A stretch of DNA of 64,000 bases from the NCBI GenBank assembly GCA_005881575.1, contig VBCA01000009.1:1-64000 (forward strand), written 5' to 3'. Below, one piece after another: positions 18,297 through 30,356 of this stretch (positions are counted from its first letter, which is position 1; each line of letters starts with the position of its first letter). A program made the position numbers and the translations under genes. Source of the stretch: Betaproteobacteria bacterium (GTDB lineage Bacteria; Pseudomonadota; Gammaproteobacteria; Burkholderiales; SG8-39). The notes beneath the pieces were generated by a model. That model saw only the letters and a list, made by a program, of their open reading frames with translations, was not told the DNA's origin and made no database searches.

Positions 18297-19408
18297 TGCA
18301 GCGCCTCTTCCTCGCCGGCTTGCTCCTCGCCGGATGCTCAGGCTCGCCCGGGCCGAAGATGGCCGAGCTCCCGGAATTGCCCGCGAGCGTAGCGGTGCGC
18401 ACGCTGTGGCGGGCGAGCGTCGGCAATGCGGGAGACGCGATATTGTTTCCCGCGCTGGCGGTTGGCGGCGTCTACGCCGCGGCGCAGGACGGCACCGTCG
18501 CCCGCTTCGACGCGTCGAACGGGCGGGAATCATGGCGGATCAATGCGGGCCGCACGCTGTCCGGCGGAGTGGGCTCCGACGGCACGCTCGTGGCGGTCGG
18601 AACGTTCGACGGCGAGGTCATCGCGCTCGACGGGCGTACGGGCGAGGCGCGATGGCGCGCGCGCGTATCGAGCGAAGTGCTGTCGGCGCCCCTAGTGACG
18701 GGAGATCTGGTGATTGTCCGCAGCGCCGACGGCCGCCTGTTCGCGCTCGACGCGACGGACGGCAAGCGGCGTTGGCTGTACCAGCGGTCGAGCCCGCCTC
18801 TGTCGGTCAGGTCCCCCGTGGGCATGATCGCCGACCGGGGCTATCTCCTTACCGGGTTTGCCGGAGGGAAGCTCGTGTCGATCGCGCTCGCCAACGGCGG
18901 CGTGCGCTGGGAGACGAACGTCGCCCTGCCTCGCGGAGCGACGGAACTGGAACGCGTCACCGACGTGGTCGGGCTGCCTGTCGCTGCCGAGCGCGAAGTG
19001 TGCGCCGCGGCCTACCAAGGGCGGATCGGCTGCTTCGACCTCGCCAACGGCAACGCGCTGTGGACACGCGAGTTGTCGAGCACTGCCGGACTGGCGCTCG
19101 ACGCGCGCTATGTCTTTGTCAGCGACGACAAGGGCGCGGTGCACGCTCTGGACCGTGCCGGCGGCGCGACGATCTGGAAGCAGGATCGCCTGTTCCTGAG
19201 GCGCCTGAGCGCGCCACTGGCACTTGGGCGAGAGGTCGCCGTTGGCGACGTCGAAGGCTACGTGCATTTCCTTTCGCGTGAAAGCGGCGCCTTCGTCGGC
19301 CGCGTCGCCACCGACGGCAGCCCTATCAGATCGTTGCTCGTGCGGCTCGACCGCGGGTTCCTGGTGCAGACTCAGGACGGGAATCTGTTCGCCCTGAGCA
19401 CGGAGTAA
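18296..19408 (+). CDS. bamB: Outer-membrane protein assembly factor BamB
   Basis: The 370-residue lipoprotein begins with a signal ending in the lipobox LLAGC. It then carries repeated beta-propeller blades of the PQQ type ([65 protein letters not shown]). BamB docks on BamA in the periplasm and aids folding of outer-membrane beta-barrels. Length and neighbours (yfgM upstream, der downstream) are as expected. Confidence 0.95.
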   Translation: MQRLFLAGLLLAGCSGSPGPKMAELPELPASVAVRTLWRASVGNAGDAILFPALAVGGVYAAAQDGTVARFDASNGRESWRINAGRTLSGGVGSDGTLVAVGTFDGEVIALDGRTGEARWRARVSSEVLSAPLVTGDLVIVRSADGRLFALDATDGKRRWLYQRSSPPLSVRSPVGMIADRGYLLTGFAGGKLVSIALANGGVRWETNVALPRGATELERVTDVVGLPVAAEREVCAAAYQGRIGCFDLANGNALWTRELSSTAGLALDARYVFVSDDKGAVHALDRAGGATIWKQDRLFLRRLSAPLALGREVAVGDVEGYVHFLSRESGAFVGRVATDGSPIRSLLVRLDRGFLVQTQDGNLFALSTE

Positions 19409-19439
19409 CCGGGATTGGACCCGGCCACGGTCCTTCGCC

Positions 19440-20765
19440 ATGAAACCCACTCTCGTCATCGTCGGCAGGCCCAACGTCGGCAAGTCCACCTTGTTCAACC
19501 GGCTCACGCGCACCCGGGATGCCCTGGTCGCCGATGTCCCGGGTCTGACGCGAGATCGCCACTATGGGCTGGGACGCCTGGGCGAGCGGCCCTACCTCGT
19601 GGTCGATACCGGCGGGCTGGAACCGGAAGCGAGTGGCGTGTTCGTCGAGATGGCCAAACAGGCGAGAACCGCCATCGCCGAAAGCGACGTCATCGTCCTC
19701 GTGACCGACGCCCGCGAGGGCCTCACGACGCGGGACCGGGCGATCGGAGAGGAGCTGCGGCGGATCGGCCGGCGCGTATTCGTCGCGGTCAACAAGGCCG
19801 AGGGCATGAATGCCGAGCTCGCGACGCTCGAATTCCACGAAATGGGGCTCGGTGCGCCGTACGCGATTTCCGCCGAGCACGGGGGGGGAGTGCACGACCT
19901 GGTCGAAGGCGCGCTTGCCGATTTCCCCGCTGAAAAGGAGAGCGGCGAAACCGACGGCGCAGTACGGATCGCCATCGTGGGTCGCCCCAACGCCGGGAAG
20001 TCCACCCTCGTCAACGCGCTGGTCGGCGAGGAGCGCATGGTGACGTTCGAAGAGCCGGGCACTACGCGCGATGCGATCGACGTCGAGCTCGCGATACGGG
20101 GCCGACGCTATGTTCTCGTCGACACCGCCGGTTTGAGACGCCGCGGGAAGGTATTCGAAAGCGTGGAGAAGTTTTCGGTCGTGAAGACCTTGCAGGCCAT
20201 CGATCGGGCCAACGTCGCAGTCCTCGTCCTCGATGCCCGAGGCGGGATCTCGGACCAGGACGCGCACATCGCCGGATTCATCCTCGAGCGCGGGCGGGCC
20301 GTGGTGGTTGCGGTGAACAAATGGGACGGCATGGACAGCTACGCGCGCGACATGACCAAGCGCGCCATCGCGCGCAAGCTCAAGTTTCTCTCGTTTGCGC
20401 GCTTTCACTACATCTCCGCTCGCGAAGGCCGCGGCCTCGCGAAGCTCATGGACTCGGTGGACGCCGCCTACAAGGCCGCCATGGCCAAGCTGCCCACCCC
20501 GAGGCTCACCCGCACCCTGATCGCCGCGGTGGCGAAGCAGGCCCCGCCGCGCGCGGGACTCTCGCGTCCCAAGCTCCGCTATGCGCATCAAGGCGGAAGC
20601 AACCCTCCGATCGTCGTGGTGCACGGGACCGCGCTCAACGCCGTGTCCGACAGCTACCGCCGTTATCTCGAGGCCGATTTCCGCCGGGTGTTCCGGCTGG
20701 AAGGGACGCCGCTCCGGATCGAATTTCGCAGCGGCAGGAACCCTTATGTCGACAGGCGTGTCTGA
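19440..20765 (+). CDS. der: GTPase Der (EngA), 50S ribosome assembly
   Basis: Der is the only family of GTPases with two tandem G domains. Here the 441-residue protein has P-loops GRPNVGKST (about 8-16) and GRPNAGKST (second domain). Each has its DxxG (VVDTGG and LVDTAG) and NKxD-like motif (VNKAEG and VNKWDG), and a C-terminal KH-like domain ([18 protein letters not shown] in part) follows. It functions in maturation of the large ribosomal subunit. It follows bamB by 31 bp. Confidence 0.97.
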   Translation: MKPTLVIVGRPNVGKSTLFNRLTRTRDALVADVPGLTRDRHYGLGRLGERPYLVVDTGGLEPEASGVFVEMAKQARTAIAESDVIVLVTDAREGLTTRDRAIGEELRRIGRRVFVAVNKAEGMNAELATLEFHEMGLGAPYAISAEHGGGVHDLVEGALADFPAEKESGETDGAVRIAIVGRPNAGKSTLVNALVGEERMVTFEEPGTTRDAIDVELAIRGRRYVLVDTAGLRRRGKVFESVEKFSVVKTLQAIDRANVAVLVLDARGGISDQDAHIAGFILERGRAVVVAVNKWDGMDSYARDMTKRAIARKLKFLSFARFHYISAREGRGLAKLMDSVDAAYKAAMAKLPTPRLTRTLIAAVAKQAPPRAGLSRPKLRYAHQGGSNPPIVVVHGTALNAVSDSYRRYLEADFRRVFRLEGTPLRIEFRSGRNPYVDRRV

Positions 20766-20781
20766 GAGTGGCGGCAGTACA

Positions 20782-20810
20782 TTGGCATTTTCCGCAAAAC
20801 CCTTTACAGT
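20782..20810 (+). promoter_or_regulatory. Candidate hfq promoter
   Basis: TTGGCA (20782-20787), a 17-bp spacer and TACAGT (20805-20810) lie just after the der stop and 34 bp before the hfq ATG. The -35 matches five of six consensus bases and the -10 four. It would let hfq be expressed independently of the upstream run. Confidence 0.45.
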
Positions 20811-20843
20811 AGACCTTCAAATAATACGACTCCGGGGTAAGCC

Positions 20844-21086
20844 ATGAGCAACAAAGGACAATTACTACAAGATCCCTTCCTGAATACCCTGCGCAAGGAG
20901 CACGTGCCGGTATCGATCTATCTCGTCAACGGGATCAAGCTCCAGGGCCAGATCGAGTCCTTCGACCAGTACGTCGTGCTCCTCAAGAACACCGTGACGC
21001 AAATGGTGTACAAGCACGCCATCTCCACCGTCGTGCCTTCGCGTGCAGTCAATCTGTCGGCCGATCATTCCGCTCCCGAGAGCTGA
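20844..21086 (+). CDS. hfq: RNA chaperone Hfq
   Basis: The 80-residue Sm-like protein matches Hfq throughout: [22 protein letters not shown], the Sm1 motif [16 protein letters not shown] and the Sm2 motif [13 protein letters not shown]. It forms hexamers that pair small RNAs with mRNAs. The ATG is preceded by GGGGTAAGCC. The short acidic/serine C-terminal tail is typical of betaproteobacteria. Its presence makes trans-acting sRNAs, such as the one suggested near 11600, plausible. Confidence 0.98.
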   Translation: MSNKGQLLQDPFLNTLRKEHVPVSIYLVNGIKLQGQIESFDQYVVLLKNTVTQMVYKHAISTVVPSRAVNLSADHSAPES

Positions 21087-21118
21087 TACGGCCGCGCTAC
21101 CGACTGCGATCTGGCGCG

Positions 21119-22276
21119 ATGGCTGAGCGTTCGTCGGAGCGCAACACCGCCGTGCTCGTGGGCCTGGACTTCGGCGCGGGCGGCTACGCCGAAGGCATCG
21201 AAGAGCTGGGCCTTCTCGCGGCAAGCGCAGGGATCCGGCCGCTCGCCCTGGTGCGCGGGCGCCGCGACCGACCCGACCCCGCCCATTTCGCAGGTTCCGG
21301 AAAGGTCGAGGAGATCAAGCGGACTCTGCAGGAGCAGGGTGGTTCGCTCGCCATATTCAATCACGTCTTGTCGCCGGTACAGGAGCGCAATCTCGAGAAG
21401 GCGCTGGGCTGTCCGGTCGTCGACCGCACTCGGCTGATCCTCGACATCTTTGCCCAGCGCGCCAAGAGTCACGAGGGCAAGCTCCAGGTGGAGCTCGCGC
21501 GACTCCAGCACGCGGCGACGCGGTTGGTGCGCGGCTGGACGCACCTGGAGCGGCAACGGGGCGGACGGGGGTTTCTCGGGGGCATGGGCGAGACGCAGCT
21601 CGAGGTCGACAGGCGCCTGATCGCGAACCGCGTCAAGATTCTCAAGGACAAGCTCGGCAAGCTCGGCCGCCGGCGCGAAGTTCAGCGGCGCGCCCGAGAG
21701 CGCGGCAGGGCTTTTTCGGTCTCGCTCGTGGGTTACACCAACGCGGGCAAGTCGACGCTTTTCAACACACTGACTCACGCGGGAGCGCTCGCCGAGGACC
21801 GGCTCTTCGCGACGCTCGATACCACCACGCGCAGGTTGTACCTGCCCGAGGCAGGGAACGTCGCGATCTCCGACACGGTCGGGTTCATCCGCGATCTTCC
21901 GCACACGCTCGTCGCGGCCTTCCGGGCGACGCTCGAAGAAGCGGTCCACGCCGACCTACTGCTGCACGTGGTCGATGCCGCGAGCAATGCACGCGAGGCG
22001 CAGATCCTGGAAGTGGACAAGGTCCTCGTCGAAATCGGCGCAGCCGCCGTTCCCCGGCTCCTGGTATGGAACAAGATCGACCGCAACGGCCTTCGTCCGG
22101 GAGTGGACCGAAACGAATATGATAGAATTTGCCGCGTTCGTCTAAGCGCAAAAACGGGCGATGGCGTCGATGGCCTGCGTCAGGCCCTCGTCGAGGCAAC
22201 TGCCTCGAGGACATCTCCGGCGAGCCCGCCGAAACCGACCGATTCGCAGAAACTGGGCCAAGCGGCTACAACGTAG
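21119..22276 (+). CDS. hflX: Ribosome-associated GTPase HflX
   Basis: The 385-residue protein has the HflX N-terminal domain (DPAHFAGSGKVEEIK, FNHVLSPVQERNLEK, VVDRTRLILDIFAQRA), the Gly-rich linker RGGRGFLGGMGETQLEVDRR (in part), then a G domain with P-loop GYTNAGKST, DTVGFIRDLPH and the NKID motif. HflX splits stalled ribosomes. It sits between hfq and hflKC as in most gamma- and betaproteobacteria. Confidence 0.97.
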   Translation: MAERSSERNTAVLVGLDFGAGGYAEGIEELGLLAASAGIRPLALVRGRRDRPDPAHFAGSGKVEEIKRTLQEQGGSLAIFNHVLSPVQERNLEKALGCPVVDRTRLILDIFAQRAKSHEGKLQVELARLQHAATRLVRGWTHLERQRGGRGFLGGMGETQLEVDRRLIANRVKILKDKLGKLGRRREVQRRARERGRAFSVSLVGYTNAGKSTLFNTLTHAGALAEDRLFATLDTTTRRLYLPEAGNVAISDTVGFIRDLPHTLVAAFRATLEEAVHADLLLHVVDAASNAREAQILEVDKVLVEIGAAAVPRLLVWNKIDRNGLRPGVDRNEYDRICRVRLSAKTGDGVDGLRQALVEATASRTSPASPPKPTDSQKLGQAATT

Positions 22277-22283
22277 GATTCTC

Positions 22284-23477
22284 ATGTCATTGAACGACCC
22301 GCAATGGGGCAAGCGAGGCGGAGGTAACGAGGGGCCGCCCGATCTCGACGAGATGTGGCGCAGGTTCAACCAGAAGCTGAACAGCCTGTTCGGCCGGCGT
22401 CGTGGCGGAGGCGAGGATCCCGGCGAGACGCCGAGCGTCCGGCAGCTTGGCGGCGGAGCGGGCCTGATCGTCCTGGTCGTGCTAGTCGCGTGGCTCGCGA
22501 GCGGTTTCTACATCGTCGTGGAAGGCCAGCGGGGGGTCGTGCTCACCTTCGGCAAATTCTCCGAGGTGACCACTGCAGGACTGCACTGGCGCATGCCGTA
22601 TCCCATTCAGAGCAACGAGATCGTCGATCTGACCGGAGTGCGCACGGTCGAAGTGGGCTACCGCAACAATGTCAAGACAAAGGTGCTGCGCGAATCGCTG
22701 ATGCTGACCGACGACGAGAACATCACCGATATCCAATTCGCGGTGCAGTACATCCTGAAGGATCCGGTGGACTACCTGTTTACCAACCGCCGTCCCGAGG
22801 ACACGGTGCTGCAGGCCGCGGAAAGCGCTTTCCGGGAGATCGTCGGCAAGAGCAAAATGGACTTCGTGCTCTATGAGGGCCGCGAGCAGATTGCGGTGTC
22901 GGCACAGACCCTGATGCAGCAGATCCTCGACCGCTACAAGACGGGCATCTCGATCAGCAAGGTGACCATGCAGAACGCGCAGCCGCCGGAGCAGGTGCAA
23001 GCCGCCTTCGACGATGCGGTGCGCGCCAAGCAGGACCTCGAGCGGCAAAAGAACGAGGGACAGGCGTATTTCAACGACGTCGTTCCGAAAGCGCGCGGCA
23101 CCGCCTCGCGGCTGACCGAGGAGGCCAATGGCTACCGCCAGAGCGTGATCGCGAACGCCGAGGGCGAAGCGGCGCGTTTCAGGCAGATCCTGGTCGAGTA
23201 CAACAAGGCGCCGGGTGTGACGCGCGAGCGTCTTTACCTCGATACCGTCCAGCAGATCCTGTCGAGCGTCGCCAAGATCCTGATCGACGCCAAGGCGGGA
23301 AGCAATCTCCTCTACCTTCCCCTCGACAAGATCATCCAGATGACTGCGGCGAGCGCGCAGCCGGAGGGGCAGGCGTCCTCGGCGCCGTCCCGCGTCACCG
23401 AGCCGCCTCCGGCGCCGGACACCGGAGCCCGCTCCCGTGACGCGCTGCGCGGGCGCGAGAGGGGGGAGCGCCCGTGA
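22284..23477 (+). CDS. hflK: FtsH protease modulator HflK
   Basis: HflK is a membrane-anchored SPFH/stomatin-family protein that, with HflC, forms a cage around FtsH. The 397-residue protein has a Gly-rich cytosolic N-terminus (SLNDPQWGKRGGG), one transmembrane helix (about 59-78), a band-7 domain beginning VVEGQRGVVLTFGKF, and a coiled-coil with KARGTASRLTEEANGYRQSV (in part). ATG 22284 is preceded by AGGATTCTC; the open frame upstream overlaps hflX and is not coding. Its stop overlaps the hflC GTG. Confidence 0.96.
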   Translation: MSLNDPQWGKRGGGNEGPPDLDEMWRRFNQKLNSLFGRRRGGGEDPGETPSVRQLGGGAGLIVLVVLVAWLASGFYIVVEGQRGVVLTFGKFSEVTTAGLHWRMPYPIQSNEIVDLTGVRTVEVGYRNNVKTKVLRESLMLTDDENITDIQFAVQYILKDPVDYLFTNRRPEDTVLQAAESAFREIVGKSKMDFVLYEGREQIAVSAQTLMQQILDRYKTGISISKVTMQNAQPPEQVQAAFDDAVRAKQDLERQKNEGQAYFNDVVPKARGTASRLTEEANGYRQSVIANAEGEAARFRQILVEYNKAPGVTRERLYLDTVQQILSSVAKILIDAKAGSNLLYLPLDKIIQMTAASAQPEGQASSAPSRVTEPPPAPDTGARSRDALRGRERGERP

Positions 23478-24352
23478 CCAGCCGCTCCGGAGTCGCTCTC
23501 GCGATCATCGCGGGCTTGATCGTCCTCTCGGCCCTGTCCGCGTTCACCGTGGACCAGCGCCAGCGGGCCATCGTGTTCCAGCTCGGGGAGATCAAGGACC
23601 TGATCGACGAACCGGGCCTGTACTTCAAGATTCCGCTGATCCAGAACGTGCGCTATTTCGACAAGCGGATCCTGACGCTGGATACGCCCGACACCGAGCG
23701 CTTCATCACCTCGGAGAAGAAAAACGTCCTGGTCGACTCTTTCGTCAAGTGGCGCATACAGGACATGCGCCAGTACTACATCAGCGTCCAGGGGGACGAG
23801 CAGCGTGCCCAGACGCGGCTGTCGCAGACGGTGAACGCGGCGCTGCGCGAAGAGTTCGGGAAGCGCACCGTGCACGACGTCGTATCGGGCGAGCGCGACG
23901 ACATCATGCGCATCGTGCGCGACAAGGTGGAAGACGACGTCGCCAAGATCGGGGTGCAGATCGTCGACGTGCGGCTCAAGCGTATCGAGCTGCCGCAGGA
24001 GGTGAGCGAGGCGGTCTATCGGCGCATGGACGCGGAGCGCAAAAGCGTTGCAGCAGATTCGCGCTCGCAGGGTTTCTCTCTGGCGGAGAAAATCCGCGCC
24101 GAAGCCGACCGCACGCGTCAGATCATCATCGCCGAAGCCTACCGCGACGCCCAGCGCGTGAAGGGCGAGGGCGACGCCAGGGCGGCCGCCATCTATGCGC
24201 GCGCCTTCAACGAGAATCCCGAGTTCTACGCCTTCTACCGCAGCCTCGACGCCTACCGCGCGAGCTTCAAGAACAAGAGCGACGTGATCGTGCTCGACCC
24301 CAATTCCGAGTTCTTCAAGTATTTCAGAAACTCTGGAAGGGGCGGCAAGTGA
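23474..24352 (+). CDS. hflC: FtsH protease modulator HflC
   Basis: The 292-residue partner of HflK starts at a GTG overlapping the hflK stop. It has an N-terminal signal-anchor helix (residues about 6-24), the SPFH start TVDQRQRAIVFQLGEIK, the conserved VDSFVKWRI and VVSGERDDIM, and the C-terminal block EFYAFYRSLDAYRASF. Length and motifs are standard. Confidence 0.96.
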   Translation: MTSRSGVALAIIAGLIVLSALSAFTVDQRQRAIVFQLGEIKDLIDEPGLYFKIPLIQNVRYFDKRILTLDTPDTERFITSEKKNVLVDSFVKWRIQDMRQYYISVQGDEQRAQTRLSQTVNAALREEFGKRTVHDVVSGERDDIMRIVRDKVEDDVAKIGVQIVDVRLKRIELPQEVSEAVYRRMDAERKSVAADSRSQGFSLAEKIRAEADRTRQIIIAEAYRDAQRVKGEGDARAAAIYARAFNENPEFYAFYRSLDAYRASFKNKSDVIVLDPNSEFFKYFRNSGRGGK

Positions 24353-24538
24353 ATGGGCACGATGTTTCTCATGGCATTTGCCCTCATGCTGGTCATCGAG
24401 GGTTTGCTGCCGTTCCTGCTTCCGGCGCTGTGGCGCAATACCTTCCGACGCATCACGGAGTTCACTGACGGACAGATCCGTTTTTTCGGGCTCTCCTCGA
24501 TGCTGGTCGGCCTGCTGATCCTGTTTTTCATCCGCTAG
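24353..24538 (+). CDS. DUF2065 (YjeT-like) small membrane protein
   Basis: The 61-residue protein has two hydrophobic helices (about 2-21 and 43-60) separated by the loop WRNTFRRITEFTDGQIRFFG, which matches DUF2065/YjeT. Its ATG directly follows the hflC stop. In many proteobacteria this gene is fixed between hflC and hisZ or purA. Function is unknown; a link to HflKC/FtsH is suggested only by position. Confidence 0.85.
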   Translation: MGTMFLMAFALMLVIEGLLPFLLPALWRNTFRRITEFTDGQIRFFGLSSMLVGLLILFFIR

Positions 24539-24562
24539 ACGCGCTCGCTCCGAAGGAACCCG

Positions 24563-27014
<2,452 letters not shown>

Positions 27015-27027
27015 AAGGAGAGAGAGC

Positions 27028-28677
27028 GTGCTGGACGGGGTCGTGCCGTACCCGCCGGAGTTCGCGAGGCGCTACCGGGAGAAAGGCTATTGGCGCGACC
27101 TCTCGCTCGCCGAGGAGTTCGCCCCGGTTTTCAGGCGCCACGCGAAGCGCGTCGCCGTCATCGACCGCGACGCGCGCATCACCTACGCCGAAATCGACCG
27201 TGTCTCCGACCGCCTCGCGCTGAATCTGCTCGACGCGGGACTTGCACCCCTCGACAGGGTGGTGGTGCAGCTGCCCAACGTCGCAGAGTTCGTTTTTCTC
27301 TACTTCGCTCTGCAAAAGATCGGCTGCGTCCCCATCGCCGCGCTCGCCACGCACCGCTTTCTCGAGGTGAGCCAGTTCGCGAAACTCTCGGGGGCTGCGG
27401 CCTGCGTTACGCCCGACCGCTATGGTGAATTCGACTTCAGGGAAATGATCCGCCGCGTGCGGGAGGAAACGCCCTCGGTCAAGCTCGGCATCGTGCTCGG
27501 CGATGCGCCCGCCGGTTTCCTCTCTCTCGCGGACCTGATCTCCCGCGAGCCGAAGAAACGGCCGGAGGACCTGCGCGCGCTCGAGATCGATCCGACCGAC
27601 CCCGCGATTTTCCAGCTCTCGGGCGGCACGACCGGCGTGCCCAAGCTGATTCCGCGCACGCACAACGATTACGTCTACAACTCCAGGATCGCGGCGAAAG
27701 TCTGCGGGGTCACGGGTGACTCGGTGCTGCTGCTTGCGCTCCCCATCGCGCACAATCTGCCGCTTGCCTGTCCAGGACTGCAGGGCACCATGCTGCAAGG
27801 CGGAAGGCTGGTGCTCTCCACGACTACGCGACCCGACGATTTGCTCCGCCTTATTCAGCGGCACAAAATCACGCATTTGAAAGTGGTGCCGGCGCTGCTC
27901 ATCCGCCTCATCAACGATCCGGACATCGTGAAGTACGACTTGTCGTCGCTGCGCGTGATACAGAGCGGAGGCCAGCGCATGCAGCCCGAAGTGCGGATAC
28001 GCACCAAGCAGCTCATTCCAAGTGCGACCGTGCAGGAGAATTTCGGCATGTCCGAGGGTATGCTTTTCTTCGTCAGGCTGGACGACCCCGAGGATGTGCG
28101 CCTCGAGACCTGCGGGCGGCCTTTGAGCCCGGACGACGAAGTGATGCTGGTCGACGATGAAGGAAAAGAGGTGCCGCCGGGCGAAGCGGGTGAGCTCACC
28201 TGCCGCGGGCCGTATACGCTGCGCGGCTATTTCGGCGTTCCGGAATACAACGCCAGGCAGTTCACCCCCGAGGGCTTCTACCGTTCGGGCGACCTGATGC
28301 GCCTGCACCCTTCCGGAAACTACGTGGTCGAAGGCAGGAAGAAGGACCTCATCAACCGCGGCGGCGAGAAAATCAGCGCGGAGGAAATCGAGAACCTCAT
28401 CCTCGGGCATCCCGCAGTGCAGAACATCGCTTGCGTGCCGATGCCGGACCCGCACCTGGGCGAGAGGATGTGCGCTTGCGTGATCCCGAAGCAGGGTCGC
28501 AGCTTGAGCTTGAAGGACCTGGTCGAGTTCCTGAAGGACAGGGAGATCGCCAAGTTCAAGCTGCCGGAGCGGCTCGAAATCCTGTCGGACTTCCCGGTGT
28601 CGACCTTCGGTAAGGTGTCGAAAAAAGCGTTGGTGGAGATGGTCACAGCGAAGCTGGAGCGGGAGAAAGCCGCGTGA
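27028..28677 (+). CDS. EntE-like aryl-AMP/aryl-CoA ligase (2,3-dihydroxybenzoate-AMP ligase family)
   Basis: The 549-residue ANL-superfamily enzyme starts at a GTG after a strong AAAGGAG. It resembles the EntE/DhbE group: the P-loop LSGGTTGVPKLIPRTHNDY, ALPIAHNLPLACPG (an A4-like region typical of aryl substrates), FGMSEGM, YRSGDLMRL and the A10 Lys in VSTFGKVSKKAL. An aromatic acid is the probable substrate. No siderophore peptide synthetase is present; instead an amidohydrolase and SDR follow, so it may form a CoA ester or load the nearby carrier protein. It is 13 bp after purA and overlaps the next gene by four bases. Confidence 0.82.
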   Translation: MLDGVVPYPPEFARRYREKGYWRDLSLAEEFAPVFRRHAKRVAVIDRDARITYAEIDRVSDRLALNLLDAGLAPLDRVVVQLPNVAEFVFLYFALQKIGCVPIAALATHRFLEVSQFAKLSGAAACVTPDRYGEFDFREMIRRVREETPSVKLGIVLGDAPAGFLSLADLISREPKKRPEDLRALEIDPTDPAIFQLSGGTTGVPKLIPRTHNDYVYNSRIAAKVCGVTGDSVLLLALPIAHNLPLACPGLQGTMLQGGRLVLSTTTRPDDLLRLIQRHKITHLKVVPALLIRLINDPDIVKYDLSSLRVIQSGGQRMQPEVRIRTKQLIPSATVQENFGMSEGMLFFVRLDDPEDVRLETCGRPLSPDDEVMLVDDEGKEVPPGEAGELTCRGPYTLRGYFGVPEYNARQFTPEGFYRSGDLMRLHPSGNYVVEGRKKDLINRGGEKISAEEIENLILGHPAVQNIACVPMPDPHLGERMCACVIPKQGRSLSLKDLVEFLKDREIAKFKLPERLEILSDFPVSTFGKVSKKALVEMVTAKLEREKAA

Positions 28678-29516
28678 GGATCATCGATCTGCACTGCTAC
28701 CCCGGCACCAAGGAGTGGATCGCGTGCCAGGGCCCTTACGTGGACGCGCTCGCCAAGTACTGGAACCGCGGGTGGACCGCGAAGACCGAAGAGGAGGTGT
28801 TGAAAGACTTCACCAACGCCGGCGTAGAGGCGCTGCTGGTGGCGCTCGACCTGGAAACAACGATCAAGACGCCGCCCGTCAGCAACGAATATGTGCACGC
28901 CATGTGGAAGCGCCATCCGAAGCGGATCATCCAGGCCTGGGGCGCGCTGGAACCTGCGAAAGGCGAAGTGGCGATCGCCCAGGCGAAGAAGGCGGTGCGC
29001 GAGCTCGGCCTGATCGGGTTCCACTTCCATCCGATCATGCAGCACTTCGCGGTCAACGATCGCCGCTACTATCCGCTGTTCGAGGTGATCGACGAGCTGA
29101 AAGCCGCGGTGATGATCGACGTCGGAACTACCGGCATGGGGGCCGGGCTTCCGGGCGGCATGGGCGCGAGGATCCGGCACGCTCACCCTTCGGCGATCGA
29201 CGACCTAGCGGCTGATTTTCCGAATCTCAGGATCGTCATGGCCCACCCGGGATGGCCCTGGGTCGACGAGACCACCGCGGTCGCGCTGCACAAGGGAAAC
29301 GTCTACTGGGAGATGTCCGGTTGGGCCCCGAAATATTTTCCCGCCCAGCTCAAGGTGGACATGCGTGCGCGCCTCCAGGACAAGATCATGTTCGGCAGCG
29401 ACTATCCCAGCCTGCCTTACGCGCGCATCCTCAATGAGTGGCACGAGCTCGGCTACCCGGACGCGGTGATGGAAAAGATCCTCCACGCAAACGCCGAGCG
29501 CGTTCTCGGATTGTAG
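28674..29516 (+). CDS. Amidohydrolase_2 (ACMSD/resorcylate decarboxylase-like) family protein
   Basis: The 280-residue TIM-barrel protein overlaps the ligase stop (GTGA). It shows IDLHCYPG at the N-terminus, GFHFHPIMQHF, MAHPGWPWVDET and FGSDYPSLP, the metal and catalytic regions of the family that includes o-pyrocatechuate, gamma-resorcylate and aminocarboxymuconate decarboxylases. The usual N-terminal HxH metal pair is reduced to one His (LHCY), so metal binding may be altered. Next to an aryl ligase, a decarboxylase or hydrolase acting on an aromatic compound is plausible but unproven. Confidence 0.75.
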   Translation: MRIIDLHCYPGTKEWIACQGPYVDALAKYWNRGWTAKTEEEVLKDFTNAGVEALLVALDLETTIKTPPVSNEYVHAMWKRHPKRIIQAWGALEPAKGEVAIAQAKKAVRELGLIGFHFHPIMQHFAVNDRRYYPLFEVIDELKAAVMIDVGTTGMGAGLPGGMGARIRHAHPSAIDDLAADFPNLRIVMAHPGWPWVDETTAVALHKGNVYWEMSGWAPKYFPAQLKVDMRARLQDKIMFGSDYPSLPYARILNEWHELGYPDAVMEKILHANAERVLGL

Positions 29517-29528
29517 GAAACCAAACAC

Positions 29529-30296
29529 ATGGCCACACCTTCGACAAAACGCGCAGCGCTGGTGACCGGAGCGGCGAGCGGCATCGGCCGCGCGGCGGCG
29601 CTCGCCCTTGCGCGCGCCGGCTACCACGTCGCGATCAACTACAGCAAGAGCGAAAAGGAAGCCAAGGCGGTCGCAGAGGAAGCCGGCCGCAGCGGGGCCC
29701 GCACGCTGCTCTGCCGCTGCGATGTCGCCGACGAGGCCGGCGTGCGTGCAATGCTGACGACGGTCGGCGACGAATTCGGCCGCCTCGACGTGCTCATCAA
29801 CAACGCGGGAACCACCGCGGCGTGGAAGCCCAAGGACCTGGAGAGTCTCTCGCTCGAGGACTGGGACCGCGTTTTCGCGGTGAATGTGCGCGGCCTATTC
29901 CAGGTGACGCGCGCCGCGGTGCCGCTCCTGCGCGTCTCCAAGGGCTGCATCGTCAACACGGCGAGCATCGTCGGCCTGAGGCCGGGGCCGCAGCCGCTCC
30001 CCTATGCGGCGAGCAAGGCGGCGGTAATCAATCTCACCAAGACGCTCGCCTACAATCTGGGTCCGGAAATCCGCGTGAACGCGGTCGCGCCGGGCTGGAT
30101 GGAAGGCGACTGGATGCAGCGCATGCTGAAGGACAAGTACGAGGAGCTCATGGGGCGTCGCGCCAAGCTCACGCCGCTGAGGCGCTGCGTCACCGCGGAG
30201 GACGTGGTCGAAACGATGATGTCGCTCGTCCAGTCGAACCGCTTCGTTACCGGTGAGGTGATCGTGATCGACGGCGGATTCTCCAGCTCGACCTGA
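29529..30296 (+). CDS. SDR-family oxidoreductase (FabG-like)
   Basis: The 255-residue classical short-chain dehydrogenase has the Rossmann motif TGAASGIG (about 14-21), NNAGTT, the catalytic Ser in NTASIVG, the YAASK pair (Tyr/Lys) and the C-terminal TGEVIVIDGG. The N-terminus prefers NAD(P)H, as judged by the sequence alone. It follows the amidohydrolase by 12 bp and ends 60 bp before the ACP gene. It could serve the ligase/amidohydrolase group or the ACP cluster; a second reductase at 36931 already fits the latter. Confidence 0.82.
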   Translation: MATPSTKRAALVTGAASGIGRAAALALARAGYHVAINYSKSEKEAKAVAEEAGRSGARTLLCRCDVADEAGVRAMLTTVGDEFGRLDVLINNAGTTAAWKPKDLESLSLEDWDRVFAVNVRGLFQVTRAAVPLLRVSKGCIVNTASIVGLRPGPQPLPYAASKAAVINLTKTLAYNLGPEIRVNAVAPGWMEGDWMQRMLKDKYEELMGRRAKLTPLRRCVTAEDVVETMMSLVQSNRFVTGEVIVIDGGFSSST

Positions 30297-30319
30297 TCCG
30301 ACTGCCCGAATCGAAGAGC

Positions 30320-30325
30320 TATAAT
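30320..30325 (+). promoter_or_regulatory. Candidate -10 element of the ACP/polyene-like cluster
   Basis: A perfect TATAAT lies 31 bp before the ACP start in the 60-bp gap after the SDR gene. No good -35 hexamer is seen at 16-18 bp. It may drive the 7.3-kb downstream gene run separately from the ligase genes. Confidence 0.4.
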
Positions 30326-30356
30326 AGCGATCGCTTGATGGGAGGAAACAGGGAAT

